Shown: piece by piece, positions 41,351 to 50,338 of the stretch
How the letters are laid out: each line of letters begins with the position of its first letter
Numbering within the stretch: the first letter of the stretch is position 1
NCBI GenBank assembly: GCA_963755705.1
Contig: CAVWKW010000002.1
Location: 558,001 to 622,000, forward strand
Source of the DNA: JBARDN01 sp963755705
GTDB taxonomy: Bacteria; Desulfobacterota; Binatia; Binatales; Binataceae
Length of the DNA: 64,000 nucleotides
Direction: 5' to 3'
Position numbers and translations under genes: made by a program
The notes under the pieces: generated by a model
The model's database searches: none
Told to the model about the DNA's origin: nothing
The model's input: the letters and a program-made list of their open reading frames with translations, nothing else

Positions 41351-43306
41351 ATGAGTTCCGAGCTTACCGTATTGGTCGGTGGCGAGCGTCGGGTCGTCGC
41401 GCGCGACGCGCGTGTGCGCGAGGCTCTTGCAGGAGTCCCGAACAAAGACCTGGTGGCGGCGAAAGTCGCAGGCAAGGTCGTCGATCTTACTCGCACCCTC
41501 GGCGCGCTTGCCGATAACGGTACGGCCCTCGAAATCGAGCCGGTGTATGCCGACTCGCCCGAGGGCCTCGAAGTGATCCGCCATTCGACCGCGCATTTGA
41601 TGGCGATGGCGGTGCAGCAGCTCTTTCCCGGCACGCAGGTAACGATCGGGCCGGTCATCGAAGACGGCTTCTTCTACGATTTCGCCCCGTCCACGCCGTT
41701 TACGGTGGACGATCTGCCGAAGATCGAAGCCAAAATGAAAGAACTCGCCAAGGCCGATCTCAAGATCGAGCGAGTCGAAGTTCCGCGCGCCGAGGCGATC
41801 AAATCCTTTGCCGCGATGGGCGAGAAGTACAAGGTCGAGATTATCGAGGGCGTCTCCGATCCGATCTCGATCTACAAGCAAGGCGACTGGATGGACCTCT
41901 GCCGCGGACCGCATGTCCCCTCGACCCGCTACCTGCGCGCGTTCAAGCTCCAGAGCGTCGCCGGCGCGTACTGGCGCGGCGACGAGCACAACGCGATGCT
42001 CTCGCGGATTTACGGGACCGCCTTCGCCAGCAAGGAAGCGCTCGAGGAGCACCTGGCGCTGCTCGAACTCGCTCGCCAGCGCGACCATCGCAAGCTCGGC
42101 CGCGAAATGGGTTTGTTTTTCTTCGATCCGATCTCGCCCGGATGCCCGTTCTACTTGCCCAAGGGTCTTGTAATCTTCAACGAGCTGATCGACTACATGC
42201 GCCGGCTCTACCGCCGCTACGGATACCAGGAAGTCGTGACGCCGCTGGTGTTCAAGAATGAGATGTTCCATACCTCGGGCCATTGGGACAATTTCCGCGA
42301 GAACATGTTCCTGACGCTGGACCCTGAAGCGCCCGAAGCGGAGGTCAACACCGGCCCCGACGGATGGCATCACGGCTACGGCGTGAAGCCGATGAACTGC
42401 CCCGGCCATACCTTCATCTACCGCGCCGAGAAGCGTTCCTATCGCGATCTGCCGCTGCGCATCGCCGAGTTCTCGCGGCTGCATCGCGCTGAGCGCTCCG
42501 GCACGCTGCACGGATTGACGCGGGTGCGCGCGATGTCGCAGGACGACGCGCATATCTTCTGCACCGAGGCGCAGATCGAAGACGAAGTCACGTCGAACCT
42601 CAAGATGGTACGCGACGTGTACGCGACGCTCGGCTTCGAGCGTCCCGAGTTCAAGCTCGCCACGATGCCCGAGCCGCACATGGGCAACGAGGAGCAATGG
42701 CGGATGACCGAGAGCAAGCTCGCCAACGCGATGGAGCGCAACGAAATCGCATTCGAGATCAATCCGGGCGAAGGCGCGTTCTACGGACCCAAGATCGAGA
42801 TTTACGTGCCCGACGCGCTGAAGCGCAAATGGCAGGTCGCCACGATCCAGCTCGATTACAACCTGCCCGAGCGTTTCGACCTGACCTACACTTCGAGCGC
42901 CGGCGCCGAAGAGCGTCCGGTGATGATTCATCGCGCGGTTCTGGGTTCGCTCGAACGGTTTATCGCCGTGTTGATCGAGCATACCGGCGGCGTGCTCCCG
43001 TTCTGGCTCGCGCCCGAGCAGGCGCGCGTGCTCTCGCTAAGCGAAAAGGTCGAGGATTATGCGCGCGAGGTTTCGGACCTGGTGCGCCGCGCCGGCTTTC
43101 GCGCCGAGCCCGATATCCGCAACGAGAAGCTCGGCTTCAAGGTTCGCGAAGCTGAGCTCGCCAAAGTGCCGTATATGATCGTCGTGGGCGAACGCGAGGC
43201 TGCTGAGCGCACGGTGTCGCTGCGGCTGCTGCGCGGCTCGAAGAGCCAGGCCCTGTCGATCGATGATTTGCTGAAGACGATGAGCAAGGAGCCGCTGCCC
43301 GCCTGA
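41351..43306 (+). CDS. thrS: Threonyl-tRNA synthetase
   Basis: 651 residues, full length. An N-terminal TGS domain (residues 1-65) precedes the editing domain (HSTAHLMAMAVQQLFPG and a CRGPHVPSTRYLRAFKL motif). The class II core follows, with zinc ligands in MNCPGHTFIY (Cys) and HGLTRVRAMSQDDAHIF (His), motif 3 in LGSLERFIAVLIEHTGG and the anticodon-binding domain at the C-terminus. It charges tRNA-Thr. It heads the translation operon running to merR. Confidence 0.97.
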   Translation: MSSELTVLVGGERRVVARDARVREALAGVPNKDLVAAKVAGKVVDLTRTLGALADNGTALEIEPVYADSPEGLEVIRHSTAHLMAMAVQQLFPGTQVTIGPVIEDGFFYDFAPSTPFTVDDLPKIEAKMKELAKADLKIERVEVPRAEAIKSFAAMGEKYKVEIIEGVSDPISIYKQGDWMDLCRGPHVPSTRYLRAFKLQSVAGAYWRGDEHNAMLSRIYGTAFASKEALEEHLALLELARQRDHRKLGREMGLFFFDPISPGCPFYLPKGLVIFNELIDYMRRLYRRYGYQEVVTPLVFKNEMFHTSGHWDNFRENMFLTLDPEAPEAEVNTGPDGWHHGYGVKPMNCPGHTFIYRAEKRSYRDLPLRIAEFSRLHRAERSGTLHGLTRVRAMSQDDAHIFCTEAQIEDEVTSNLKMVRDVYATLGFERPEFKLATMPEPHMGNEEQWRMTESKLANAMERNEIAFEINPGEGAFYGPKIEIYVPDALKRKWQVATIQLDYNLPERFDLTYTSSAGAEERPVMIHRAVLGSLERFIAVLIEHTGGVLPFWLAPEQARVLSLSEKVEDYAREVSDLVRRAGFRAEPDIRNEKLGFKVREAELAKVPYMIVVGEREAAERTVSLRLLRGSKSQALSIDDLLKTMSKEPLPA

Positions 43307-43347
43307 GGGCGCGCAAAGCATAAACAAAATTCCGGCCGCCGCGCCGG

Positions 43348-43362
43348 AGGAGGTGCAATATT
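43348..43362 (+). promoter_or_regulatory. Ribosome-binding site and ATT start of infC
   Basis: AGGAGG at 43348-43353 is followed six bases later by ATT at 43360-43362. The ATT opens a frame matching the IF3 N-terminus. AUU starts in infC are the basis of IF3 autoregulation in E. coli, because IF3 discriminates against initiation at AUU. Confidence 0.9.
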
Positions 43363-43896
43363 CGCCGAGATTTCAGAACTCCCCCATCGAGAGAGCCCGC
43401 GATTCGCGTCAACCAGCTTATCCGCGCTCTCGAAGTCCGCGTGATCGATTCCGACGGCGCGCAGATCGGCGTCCTGCCGGTCCGCGAGGCGATTCGTATC
43501 GCCGAGAGCAAGGGCCTGGACCTGGTCGAGGTCTCGTCCACCGCCAAGCCGCCGGTCTGCCGTATCACCGACTTCGACAAGTACCGCTACTCGCTCAAAA
43601 AGAAGCAGCACGACTCCAAGCGCCACGCGACTGCCACCTCGATCAAGGAAGTGAAAATGGGCGCGCGCACCGGCGCTCACGACGTCGCCTTCAAGATCAA
43701 TCACATCCGGCGCTTTATTGGCGAAGGCCAGCGTGTTAAGCTTTCGGTTTCGTTTCGCGGACGCGAGATTACCCATCCGGAATTGGGGCGGGCGCTACTG
43801 GACCGTATCGTTTTGGATGTAACCGATGTCGCGCAGCCGGACGGGGGAACCCGGATGGAAGGGCGCAACATGTCTATCTTGCTGACCCCGCGATAG
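43360..43896 (+). CDS. infC: Translation initiation factor IF-3 (ATT start)
   Basis: From the ATT at 43360 the product is 178 residues beginning (M)RRDFRTPPSREPAIRVNQLI, with the IF3 N-terminal pattern RVNxLIR; the next GTG (43441) would delete the conserved N-terminal domain. The rest is canonical: AIRIAESKGLDLVEVS, CRITDFDKYRYSLKKK, the linker, and the C-terminal domain with RRFIGEGQRVKLSVSFRGRE. IF3 binds the 30S subunit and checks the start codon, so its own rare codon implies negative autoregulation. It lies between thrS and rpmI. Confidence 0.95.
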   Translation: MRRDFRTPPSREPAIRVNQLIRALEVRVIDSDGAQIGVLPVREAIRIAESKGLDLVEVSSTAKPPVCRITDFDKYRYSLKKKQHDSKRHATATSIKEVKMGARTGAHDVAFKINHIRRFIGEGQRVKLSVSFRGREITHPELGRALLDRIVLDVTDVAQPDGGTRMEGRNMSILLTPR

Positions 43897-43927
43897 ACTA
43901 TCTTCGATTCACGAGAGCGAGCAGACG

Positions 43928-44125
43928 ATGCCGAAGCTGAAGACCAATCGCGCCGCCGCCAAGCGTTTCCGCGTGACCAAGGGCGGCAAGGTGAAGTACA
44001 AGAAGGCCTACTCGCGCCATCACGCATGGGCCAAGAATCGCAACCGCAAACGCGGCCTGCGCAAACCCGGCATCCTGGGGAAGACCGAGGGCGAGGCCGT
44101 AAAAAGGCTGATGCCCAACGCCTAG
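43928..44125 (+). CDS. rpmI: Ribosomal protein bL35
   Basis: 65 residues, MPKLKTNRAAAKRFRVTKG, with basic SRHHAWAKNRNRKRGLRKPG. Length and sequence are typical of L35 of the 50S subunit. It sits in the conserved infC-rpmI-rplT order. Confidence 0.97.
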   Translation: MPKLKTNRAAAKRFRVTKGGKVKYKKAYSRHHAWAKNRNRKRGLRKPGILGKTEGEAVKRLMPNA

Positions 44126-44184
44126 CCTCAAGCCGGCGAATCCAACGAACCCAAAAGAAGCAGATCGCAAAGGATTGACCGCAG

Positions 44185-44547
44185 ATGCCTCGCGCAAAAG
44201 GCGGACCTAAAACCCGCCGCCGACATAAACGCCAGCTCAAGCTCGCCTCCGGTTTCGTCGGCGGGCGCAAACTGTACCGTCAGGCCCGTAACACTTTCGA
44301 GAAGGGCCTCACCTACGCCTATCGCGATCGCAAGCAGAAGAAACGCGATTTCCGCGCGCTGTGGATCCAGCGCATCAATGCGCTCACGCGCGAGCACGGC
44401 ATGTCCTACAGCAAATTTATCGCGGGGCTCAAAAAGGCCGGCGTCGATATCGACCGCAAGCAGCTCGCTCTGCTTGCCAAGGAGCGCGACGGCTTGTTTA
44501 CCGAGCTGGTGCGCACCGCCAAGGACGCGCTCGGCCTAGCTGCCTGA
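44185..44547 (+). CDS. rplT: Ribosomal protein bL20
   Basis: 120 residues, MPRAKGGPKTRRRHKRQLKL, with the RNTFEKGLTYAYRDRKQKKR and QRINALTREHGMSYSKFIAG segments of L20, which binds 23S rRNA and represses its own operon in E. coli. A terminator hairpin lies 32 bp after its stop. Confidence 0.97.
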   Translation: MPRAKGGPKTRRRHKRQLKLASGFVGGRKLYRQARNTFEKGLTYAYRDRKQKKRDFRALWIQRINALTREHGMSYSKFIAGLKKAGVDIDRKQLALLAKERDGLFTELVRTAKDALGLAA

Positions 44548-44579
44548 AGCCGCGCCTCCGTTTGGCGCCGCGCACCAAG

Positions 44580-44612
44580 AGACCATGTGGGAGGCCACAT
44601 GGTCTTTTGTTT
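44580..44612 (+). terminator. Hairpin between rplT and pheS
   Basis: AGACCATGTGG-GAGG-CCACATGGTCT is a perfect 11-bp stem with a four-base loop, followed by TTTGTTTT. It separates the ribosomal genes from pheST; readthrough or an internal promoter must supply pheS. Confidence 0.88.
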
Positions 44613-44655
44613 TCCGGTGCGGCGTCGGTCCGCGTACAATTCGGGAGAACTGGTC

Positions 44656-45705
44656 ATGAGAGAACAACTGGAAGAAATCAGGCGCCGCGCGATGGCCGAG
44701 CTGTCCGACGACGCCGCGGCAGCCGCGATCGAAGCCGTCCGCGTGCGCGTGCTCGGCCGCGCTGGCGAGCTGACCGAGATCATGCGCGGGATGCGCGACG
44801 TTCCCGCAAGCGAGCGGCCGCTGTTGGGCCAGCTCGTCAACGAGATCAAGCGCGAGCTCGAAAGCCGGATCGAGGCTTTGCAATCCCGCCATCAGGAGCT
44901 CGCGCTCGAACGCTCGCTCGGCGCGGCCGCGCTCGACGTGACTCTGCCGGGCGCAAAGATTCCGCGCGGACGGATTCATCCGGTGACGCAGATCCTGGAG
45001 CGGATGCTCTCGATCCTGATCGCGATGGGCTTCGAGGTCGAGAACACGCAGGACATCGAGGACGATTTCCACAATTTCGCTGCGCTGAATTTTCCGCCCA
45101 ATCATCCAGCGCGCGAAATGCAGGACACTTTCTTCGTGCCGGGCGCGATGCTCCTGCGCACGCATACCAGCAACGGACAGATACGAGTGCTGGAACGCCG
45201 CCGCCCTCCCCTTGCCGTCGTATGCCCCGGCAGGTGCTACCGGCGCGACGATCTGAGCGTGCGCTCCTCTCCGATGTTCACCCAGATCGAGGGTTTCATG
45301 ATCGATCGCCGCGGACGAATCACGATGGCGCATCTGAAAGGCGTGCTCGCTGAATTCGCGCGTGCGTTCTTCGGGCCTGCCACCAAGGTCCGCTTCCGCG
45401 CGAGCTTCTTTCCATTCACCGAACCCAGCGCCGAGCTCGACATCCATTGCCTGCTCTGCGCGGGCGCCGGATGCCCGGTGTGCAAGCATAGCGGATGGAC
45501 GGAAGTCTTAGGCTGCGGAATGATTCATCCGAACGTGCTGCGCGCGGTCAATCTCGATCCCAAAGAATACGGTGGCTTCGCTTTTGGAATGGGCGTCGAA
45601 CGCACGGGCCTGATGGCGCTCGGAATAGACGACATGCGTCTGTTCTTTGAAAACGATCTCCGCTTCCTCTCCCAGTTTCCTTCGGTCAGCGGAGGTGCGC
45701 GATGA
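44656..45705 (+). CDS. pheS: Phenylalanyl-tRNA synthetase alpha subunit
   Basis: The ATG at 44656 gives 349 residues and has GGGAGAA just upstream; an in-frame ATG at 44587 falls inside the terminator. After the N-terminal coiled coil, class II motifs are present: FHNFAALNFPPNHPAREMQD, RTHTSNGQIRVLE, SPMFTQIEGFMID and GFAFGMGVERTGLMALGIDD. It forms the alpha2beta2 enzyme with PheT; the stop overlaps the pheT start (ATGA). Confidence 0.96.
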   Translation: MREQLEEIRRRAMAELSDDAAAAAIEAVRVRVLGRAGELTEIMRGMRDVPASERPLLGQLVNEIKRELESRIEALQSRHQELALERSLGAAALDVTLPGAKIPRGRIHPVTQILERMLSILIAMGFEVENTQDIEDDFHNFAALNFPPNHPAREMQDTFFVPGAMLLRTHTSNGQIRVLERRRPPLAVVCPGRCYRRDDLSVRSSPMFTQIEGFMIDRRGRITMAHLKGVLAEFARAFFGPATKVRFRASFFPFTEPSAELDIHCLLCAGAGCPVCKHSGWTEVLGCGMIHPNVLRAVNLDPKEYGGFAFGMGVERTGLMALGIDDMRLFFENDLRFLSQFPSVSGGAR

Positions 45706-48116
45706 AGCTGCCGCTTAGCTGGCTTCGCGAGTTCGTCACGGTCGATGCGACCGCGCAGCAGATTGCAGATCGGTTAAGCGTCGCGGGTCTGGTCGTCGAG
45801 AATATCGAGAAAGTCACGCCCGCATTTCATGGCGTTGTGGTCGCCAAAGTGATCGAGGCGGGACGTCATCCCAATGCCGACCGGCTGAGCCTGTGCCAGG
45901 TCGATACCGGCGAGGGCGGACGCTTCACCGTCGTCTGCGGCGCGCCTAACGCGCGCGCCGGCATCACGGTCGCATTCGCAAAGGTCGGCGCGCAGCTCGG
46001 CAAAGATCCTCCGCTCACCGCCGCAACTATTCGCGGGGTCGAATCCAACGGCATGATCTGTTCCGAGCGCGAGCTGGGTTTGTCTGCCGAGCACGCCGGA
46101 ATAGTCGAACTGCCCGACGACGCGCCCGTGGGCACCGACCTCGCGAGCTACCTCGCGATGGACGAGACTGTGCTCGACGTCGAGATCACGCCGAATCGCG
46201 GCGATTGCCTGTCGATTCTTGGGCTTGCACGCGAGGTCGCGGCGCTGTTCAGCGCGAAGCTGACTATTCCACGTGCGCGGCTGCCGAAAATCTCCGGCAA
46301 TGGCGCGAGCCCGATCGCGATCGATCTCCAGGCGCCGGATCTGTGCCCGCGCTACGCGGCGCTCGCGATGTCGGGTATAAAAATCGGCCCGTCGCCGATC
46401 CGGATTCGCCGCCGGCTCGAACTGTGCGGGATGCGCCCGCTCAGCAACGTCGTGGATGCGACCAACTACGTGATGCTCGAGCGCGGGCAGCCGCTGCACG
46501 CGTTCGACCTCGCGAAAATCGCCGGCGGAAAAATAATCGTGCGCCGCGCCGGTGACGACCGCGAATTCGTCACGCTCGACAACCTCACCCGCGAGCTCGC
46601 CCCAGACGATCTGCTGATCGCCGACGCGGAGAAGCCCCTTGCGATCGCGGGCGTGATGGGCGGCCTCAATTCCGAGGTCAGCGAAGCCACCACCGCAATC
46701 GTGCTCGAAAGCGCGTTCTTCGACCCAATCGCGATAGCCAAGACCTCGCGCCGTCTGGGCCTTGTCAGCGAAGCCAGTTATCGATTCGCACGCTCGATCG
46801 ATCGCGCCGGGCAGGCCATGGCCGCAATGCGCGCGGGCGAGCTCGTGCGTGAGATCGCGCGCGGCAGAGTCTCGGCGCCGATCGTCGACCTCGAGCCGGC
46901 TGCGCCTGCGCGCCGCGAGATCGCGCTCGACTTGCCCGCGATGGCTGCGCTGCTCGGCGTCGAAATTCCCGCCGCGACCGCGAAGGCGCGGCTGCTCTCG
47001 ATCGGATGCGAGATCAAGGCGGCGGGACGCGGCAGGTTTACCGTCGTGGCGCCGCCATGGCGTCCTGATATCAACGAAGCCGCCGATCTCGCCGAAGAGG
47101 TCGCGCGCCTGGGCGGTCTCGAAGATATTCCCGAAGCGCTGCCGCCGCGCGTCGCCGCGATTGCCGCCCCAAATCCGGAACGCGAATTTATCGCCGGCAC
47201 GCGCGAGGTGATGCTCGGCGCGGGACTGACCGAGGCGATGACGCTCGCGTTTATCGCGCCGGCTGACAATGCCCTGTTCGGCGGTATCGCGCCGGAGGCG
47301 AGCGCGGTCAGAGTGGAAAATCCGCTCTCCGCCGAGCTCGGCGAGTTGCGCCTGAGCCTGCTGCCCGGCCTGCTCGCCGCGCTGCGCTTTAATCTCAATC
47401 GGCAGGCGAACGGGTTTGGAGCGTTCGAGATCGCGAAGACCTTCGCGCGCCTTGGCGACTACATCCGCGAGCGGCAGGTGCTCGCTGGCATAAGCTACGG
47501 ACCCTACGCGGCCGCGACGGTTGGCGACAAAGGCCTGCAGGCGGGATTTTTCACGTCTAAGGGGATTCTCGAAACATACTTCGACGCGATGGACCTGAAC
47601 CCGCGGGTCGAGTTCCGCGCGATCAACCCAACCAACGCGCCATTTCTGCATCCGGGCCGCTCGGCCGAGATCCTGCTCGAGGGTGAAGCGGCTGGCTACG
47701 TGGGCGAATTGCATCCGCGCGAGGCGCTGCGGCTCGATCTGGGCGCGCCATGCGCGGTATTTGAACTTGACTTAGAGAAATTCATTTCTTATGGTTTCAC
47801 GCCGCGTAAAACGATCGCGCCGCCGCCACGATTTCCGGCTATTCGCCGCGATCTCGCGCTGGTGGTCGATCGAAACTTCCCGGCCGCGATGGTGGCGCGG
47901 ACGGTGCGCGACTCGACCACCTCGCCGCTTCTGGAGAACGTCGAGGTATTCGATGTGTATGAGGGACAGGGGATTGCGCCGGGCCGGAAGAGTATCGCAC
48001 TGGCTTGTTTGTACAGGGCAACGGATCGCACGCTGACGGATGCGGAGGTTAATCGCGTCCATACTGCATTAGTCGAGCAGGCACGGACGCGGCTGGGGGC
48101 GGAGTTGCGGCAATAA
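45702..48116 (+). CDS. pheT: Phenylalanyl-tRNA synthetase beta subunit
   Basis: 804 residues. Domains in order: the N-terminal EMAP/tRNA-binding domain (residues ~40-150, VVVAKVIEAGRHPNADRLSL), B3/B4 (LCPRYAALAMSGIKIGPSP, and the editing region), B5 and the catalytic-like core (PPWRPDINEAADLAEEVARL), and the FDX-anticodon-binding domain at the end (FPAIRRDLALVVDRNFPAAM). The start overlaps pheS by 4 bp. A long open frame on the opposite strand is a shadow. Confidence 0.96.
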   Translation: MKLPLSWLREFVTVDATAQQIADRLSVAGLVVENIEKVTPAFHGVVVAKVIEAGRHPNADRLSLCQVDTGEGGRFTVVCGAPNARAGITVAFAKVGAQLGKDPPLTAATIRGVESNGMICSERELGLSAEHAGIVELPDDAPVGTDLASYLAMDETVLDVEITPNRGDCLSILGLAREVAALFSAKLTIPRARLPKISGNGASPIAIDLQAPDLCPRYAALAMSGIKIGPSPIRIRRRLELCGMRPLSNVVDATNYVMLERGQPLHAFDLAKIAGGKIIVRRAGDDREFVTLDNLTRELAPDDLLIADAEKPLAIAGVMGGLNSEVSEATTAIVLESAFFDPIAIAKTSRRLGLVSEASYRFARSIDRAGQAMAAMRAGELVREIARGRVSAPIVDLEPAAPARREIALDLPAMAALLGVEIPAATAKARLLSIGCEIKAAGRGRFTVVAPPWRPDINEAADLAEEVARLGGLEDIPEALPPRVAAIAAPNPEREFIAGTREVMLGAGLTEAMTLAFIAPADNALFGGIAPEASAVRVENPLSAELGELRLSLLPGLLAALRFNLNRQANGFGAFEIAKTFARLGDYIRERQVLAGISYGPYAAATVGDKGLQAGFFTSKGILETYFDAMDLNPRVEFRAINPTNAPFLHPGRSAEILLEGEAAGYVGELHPREALRLDLGAPCAVFELDLEKFISYGFTPRKTIAPPPRFPAIRRDLALVVDRNFPAAMVARTVRDSTTSPLLENVEVFDVYEGQGIAPGRKSIALACLYRATDRTLTDAEVNRVHTALVEQARTRLGAELRQ

Positions 48117-48164
48117 AGCGTGCTCATAGCGAGCGAACGGGTGGGGACCTATACGCCGCAGGGC

Positions 48165-48458
48165 ATGACCAAAGCTGACCTCGTGGATTTGATCTACGAG
48201 CGGGTGGGCTCCTCGAAAAAGGAAGCCTGTGAAATCGTTGAAGCCGTCTTCGCGATCATCAAGGACGGTCTGCGCAACGACGATCGGGTGAAGATCTCGG
48301 GCTTTGGAACCTTCGTAGTGAATCACAAGCACGCCCGCCGCGGACGCAATCCTCAAACCGGCGCCCCTATCACAATTGACTCCCGGCGCGTGCTATCCTT
48401 CAAACCGAGTCAGGTTCTGAAGGACCGAGTGAACAACGGCACGTCCGGGAAGCCATGA
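48165..48458 (+). CDS. ihfA: Integration host factor alpha subunit / HU-family protein
   Basis: From the ATG at 48165, 97 residues: MTKADLVDLIYERVGSSKKE, ISGFGTFVVNHKHARRGRNP, the Pro-bearing beta arm PQTGAPITIDSRRVLSFKPS, ending NNGTSGKP. The position after pheST is that of ihfA. A GTG at 48120 would add 15 residues and is less likely. It bends DNA; its stop overlaps the start of the MerR-like gene. Confidence 0.92.
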   Translation: MTKADLVDLIYERVGSSKKEACEIVEAVFAIIKDGLRNDDRVKISGFGTFVVNHKHARRGRNPQTGAPITIDSRRVLSFKPSQVLKDRVNNGTSGKP

Positions 48459-48958
48459 CCCGAAACAAACCCAACCCAAAACGCAAGCGCGCCAAAGCGG
48501 TCAAGCCGGTTAAGAAAATCACGCCGAAACGTGCCGGTCCCCGTCCCGTTGAAATTCCCGAACGCGGCCTCAAGATCGGCGAAGCCGCCGAAAGAATCGG
48601 GGTCGAGACTTACGTTCTGCGTTTTTGGGAAACCCAGTTCCCATTTCTCAAACCCAAACATTCCCGCACGCGCCATCGCTTCTACCACGCGCGCGACCTC
48701 GAGGTGCTGGGCCTAATCAAGCGGCTGCTGCATCAACAGGGCTTCACCATCGCGGGCGCGAACAAGCATATCAAGGAGCACGGAGTCAACGCGCTGATGC
48801 TGGCGAAGGGCGCCAAGCCGTCTTCGGCGCGAGTCGCCGATTCGTCTGCGCCGCGCAACGGCAGCGGCGATCCGCGTCCGCCCGACGCTCCAACGCGCCG
48901 CGTGCTGAGCGAAGTCCGCCGCGACCTCGAGAATCTCCAGCGCCTGCTCCGCGGCTAG
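48455..48958 (+). CDS. MerR-family regulator adjacent to ihfA
   Basis: 167 residues. A basic N-terminal extension (RKRAKAVKPVKKI) is followed by the winged helix: RGLKIGEAAERIGVETYVLR, FWETQFPFLKP, TRHRFYHARDLEVLGLIKRL and LLHQQGFTIAGANKHIKEHG. This MerR type regularly follows ihfA in proteobacteria and related groups. The start overlaps the ihfA stop, so translation is coupled. Target and ligand are unknown. Confidence 0.88.
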   Translation: MTRNKPNPKRKRAKAVKPVKKITPKRAGPRPVEIPERGLKIGEAAERIGVETYVLRFWETQFPFLKPKHSRTRHRFYHARDLEVLGLIKRLLHQQGFTIAGANKHIKEHGVNALMLAKGAKPSSARVADSSAPRNGSGDPRPPDAPTRRVLSEVRRDLENLQRLLRG

Positions 48959-49008
48959 CAAATCGCCGTAGTGGGCTACTTTGGAATTGCCAGGAGCGGC
49001 AGTCATCG

Positions 49009-49473
49009 GTGGACTGGAAAACTTGTTTCAAAGCAATATCGCTCGTAATCATTGGAATCTGCGTCCCAGCATCTGGTTGTCGCCCGACGATTGATTCCCT
49101 GACGATTTGGAGGGCAGAAGTCCGATCGCCAGATGGGCTTTGGATTGCCAGTGTTCGCACAATACAAAACGGCGGGTTCGGTTCGGCCCGTATTGATACC
49201 GTCGTGTCCCTCAAGCAGAGCCGTGGTTCACAGCCTCCGATGGACGTCTTGGCGTTCGATTGTCCTGGTCCGGCTCCTCGACCCTACGTCCTGGATAACG
49301 CCAACGCCGGGGGGACGATAAACCTCACGATGAAATGGGTAACTCCATCGCATCTGCAGGTAGCATATGATGGACGCGCGGATCTCTACTTCCAAGCAGT
49401 CAGATACGCCGGCATCGACGTCTCCGTGCAGGACCTTTCAAGTGAGCCGACCAACGGTAAGGGTTCAAAGTAA
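49009..49473 (+). CDS. Lipoprotein of unknown function
   Basis: The GTG at 49009 has CAGGAGC nine to ten bases upstream and gives 154 residues. The N-terminus is a lipoprotein signal (FKAISLVIIGICVPASGC). The mature part begins RPTIDSLTIWRAEVRSPDG, then WIASVRTIQNGGFGSARIDT, a beta-rich pattern without a known domain. It lies between merR and the CinA-like gene. Confidence 0.62.
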   Translation: MDWKTCFKAISLVIIGICVPASGCRPTIDSLTIWRAEVRSPDGLWIASVRTIQNGGFGSARIDTVVSLKQSRGSQPPMDVLAFDCPGPAPRPYVLDNANAGGTINLTMKWVTPSHLQVAYDGRADLYFQAVRYAGIDVSVQDLSSEPTNGKGSK

Positions 49474-49562
49474 CCCACTACCCAAATCGCGATTCGTCTT
49501 GCCGCTGGCTGCGCGGCACGGGATAATGTGTAAAGGGTGTGGGGGATGGTCGAGGCAGAGCG

Positions 49563-50294
49563 ATGCGGGAACGCACGTGCGCGCTGATAGTGATTGGCAA
49601 TGAAATCCTGTCCGGCAAAGTGCAGGATTCCAACGCCTATTTCGCCGCCCGCGAATTGCGCACCGCCGGCGTGGCGCTGATGCGCGTCGCAACTATTCCG
49701 GATGAAATTCCAGTTATCGCACAGGAAGTCGGATGGTGCGCAGCGCGCTATGACTTTGTCGTAACCTCGGGCGGCGTCGGCCCCACCCACGACGACTTGA
49801 CGATGGAAGGTGTGGCCGCCGCGTTCGGGCGTCCACTGGTAATCGATCCGGAGCTCCAGGCGCTGATTCGCCGTCATTTCACTGAAAAGCTCAACAAGGC
49901 CGGGCTCAAGATGGCGTTCGTGCCCGAGGGCGCGATTCTGAACCATAGCGGCGATATCCGCTTCCCGACCGTGCAAATGGAAAACGTTTATGTGCTGCCG
50001 GGAATCCCGCAGCTATTCGAAGCCAAGCTCGCGGCGCTCAAACCGCGCTTCGCGACCGACCCCTATTTCATGCGTGCGATCTATACGCAGGCAACCGAAG
50101 GGATTATCGCCGAGCATCTGGACGCCTGCGTGGCCGCCTTTCCCGAACTGATGTTGGGTTCGTATCCGCGGATCGGTAACCCTGAGTACCGCGTGAAGCT
50201 GACGCTCGAATCGAAGGATGCCGAATATCTGGACCGCGCGTTCCGCCATCTGATGGACCTCCTTCCGTCCGGCGCGGTCGTAAAAACGGAATGA
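49563..50294 (+). CDS. CinA N-terminal-type (COG1058) molybdopterin-binding-fold protein
   Basis: The ATG at 49563 gives 243 residues, MRERTCALIVIGNEILSGKV. The MoaB/MogA fold has VIGNEILSGKVQDSNAYFAA, VVTSGGVGPTHDDLTMEGV and YVLPGIPQLFEAKLAAL. Only the COG1058 domain is present; the NMN-deamidase half of full CinA is missing. Isolated COG1058 proteins can hydrolyse ADP-ribose or similar. Part of the molybdopterin-binding superfamily by fold, but a role in Mo cofactor synthesis is not implied. Confidence 0.82.
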   Translation: MRERTCALIVIGNEILSGKVQDSNAYFAARELRTAGVALMRVATIPDEIPVIAQEVGWCAARYDFVVTSGGVGPTHDDLTMEGVAAAFGRPLVIDPELQALIRRHFTEKLNKAGLKMAFVPEGAILNHSGDIRFPTVQMENVYVLPGIPQLFEAKLAALKPRFATDPYFMRAIYTQATEGIIAEHLDACVAAFPELMLGSYPRIGNPEYRVKLTLESKDAEYLDRAFRHLMDLLPSGAVVKTE

Positions 50295-50338
50295 CTAAAG
50301 TCGCAAGTGGTGCGGTGGAGTTTTATCGGAGGATGTCT

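Noticed and set aside
41345..42982. Minus-strand open frame of 545 codons inside thrS
   Set aside because: Shadow of thrS, Arg/His/Gly-rich, no motif.
44587..44655. Phe leader peptide for pheST attenuation
   Set aside because: The reading MVFCFP continues in frame into pheS without a stop and has only two Phe; not a leader peptide as in E. coli pheM.
45774..47714. Minus-strand open frame of 646 codons inside pheT
   Set aside because: Mirror of pheT codons; no recognisable protein features.
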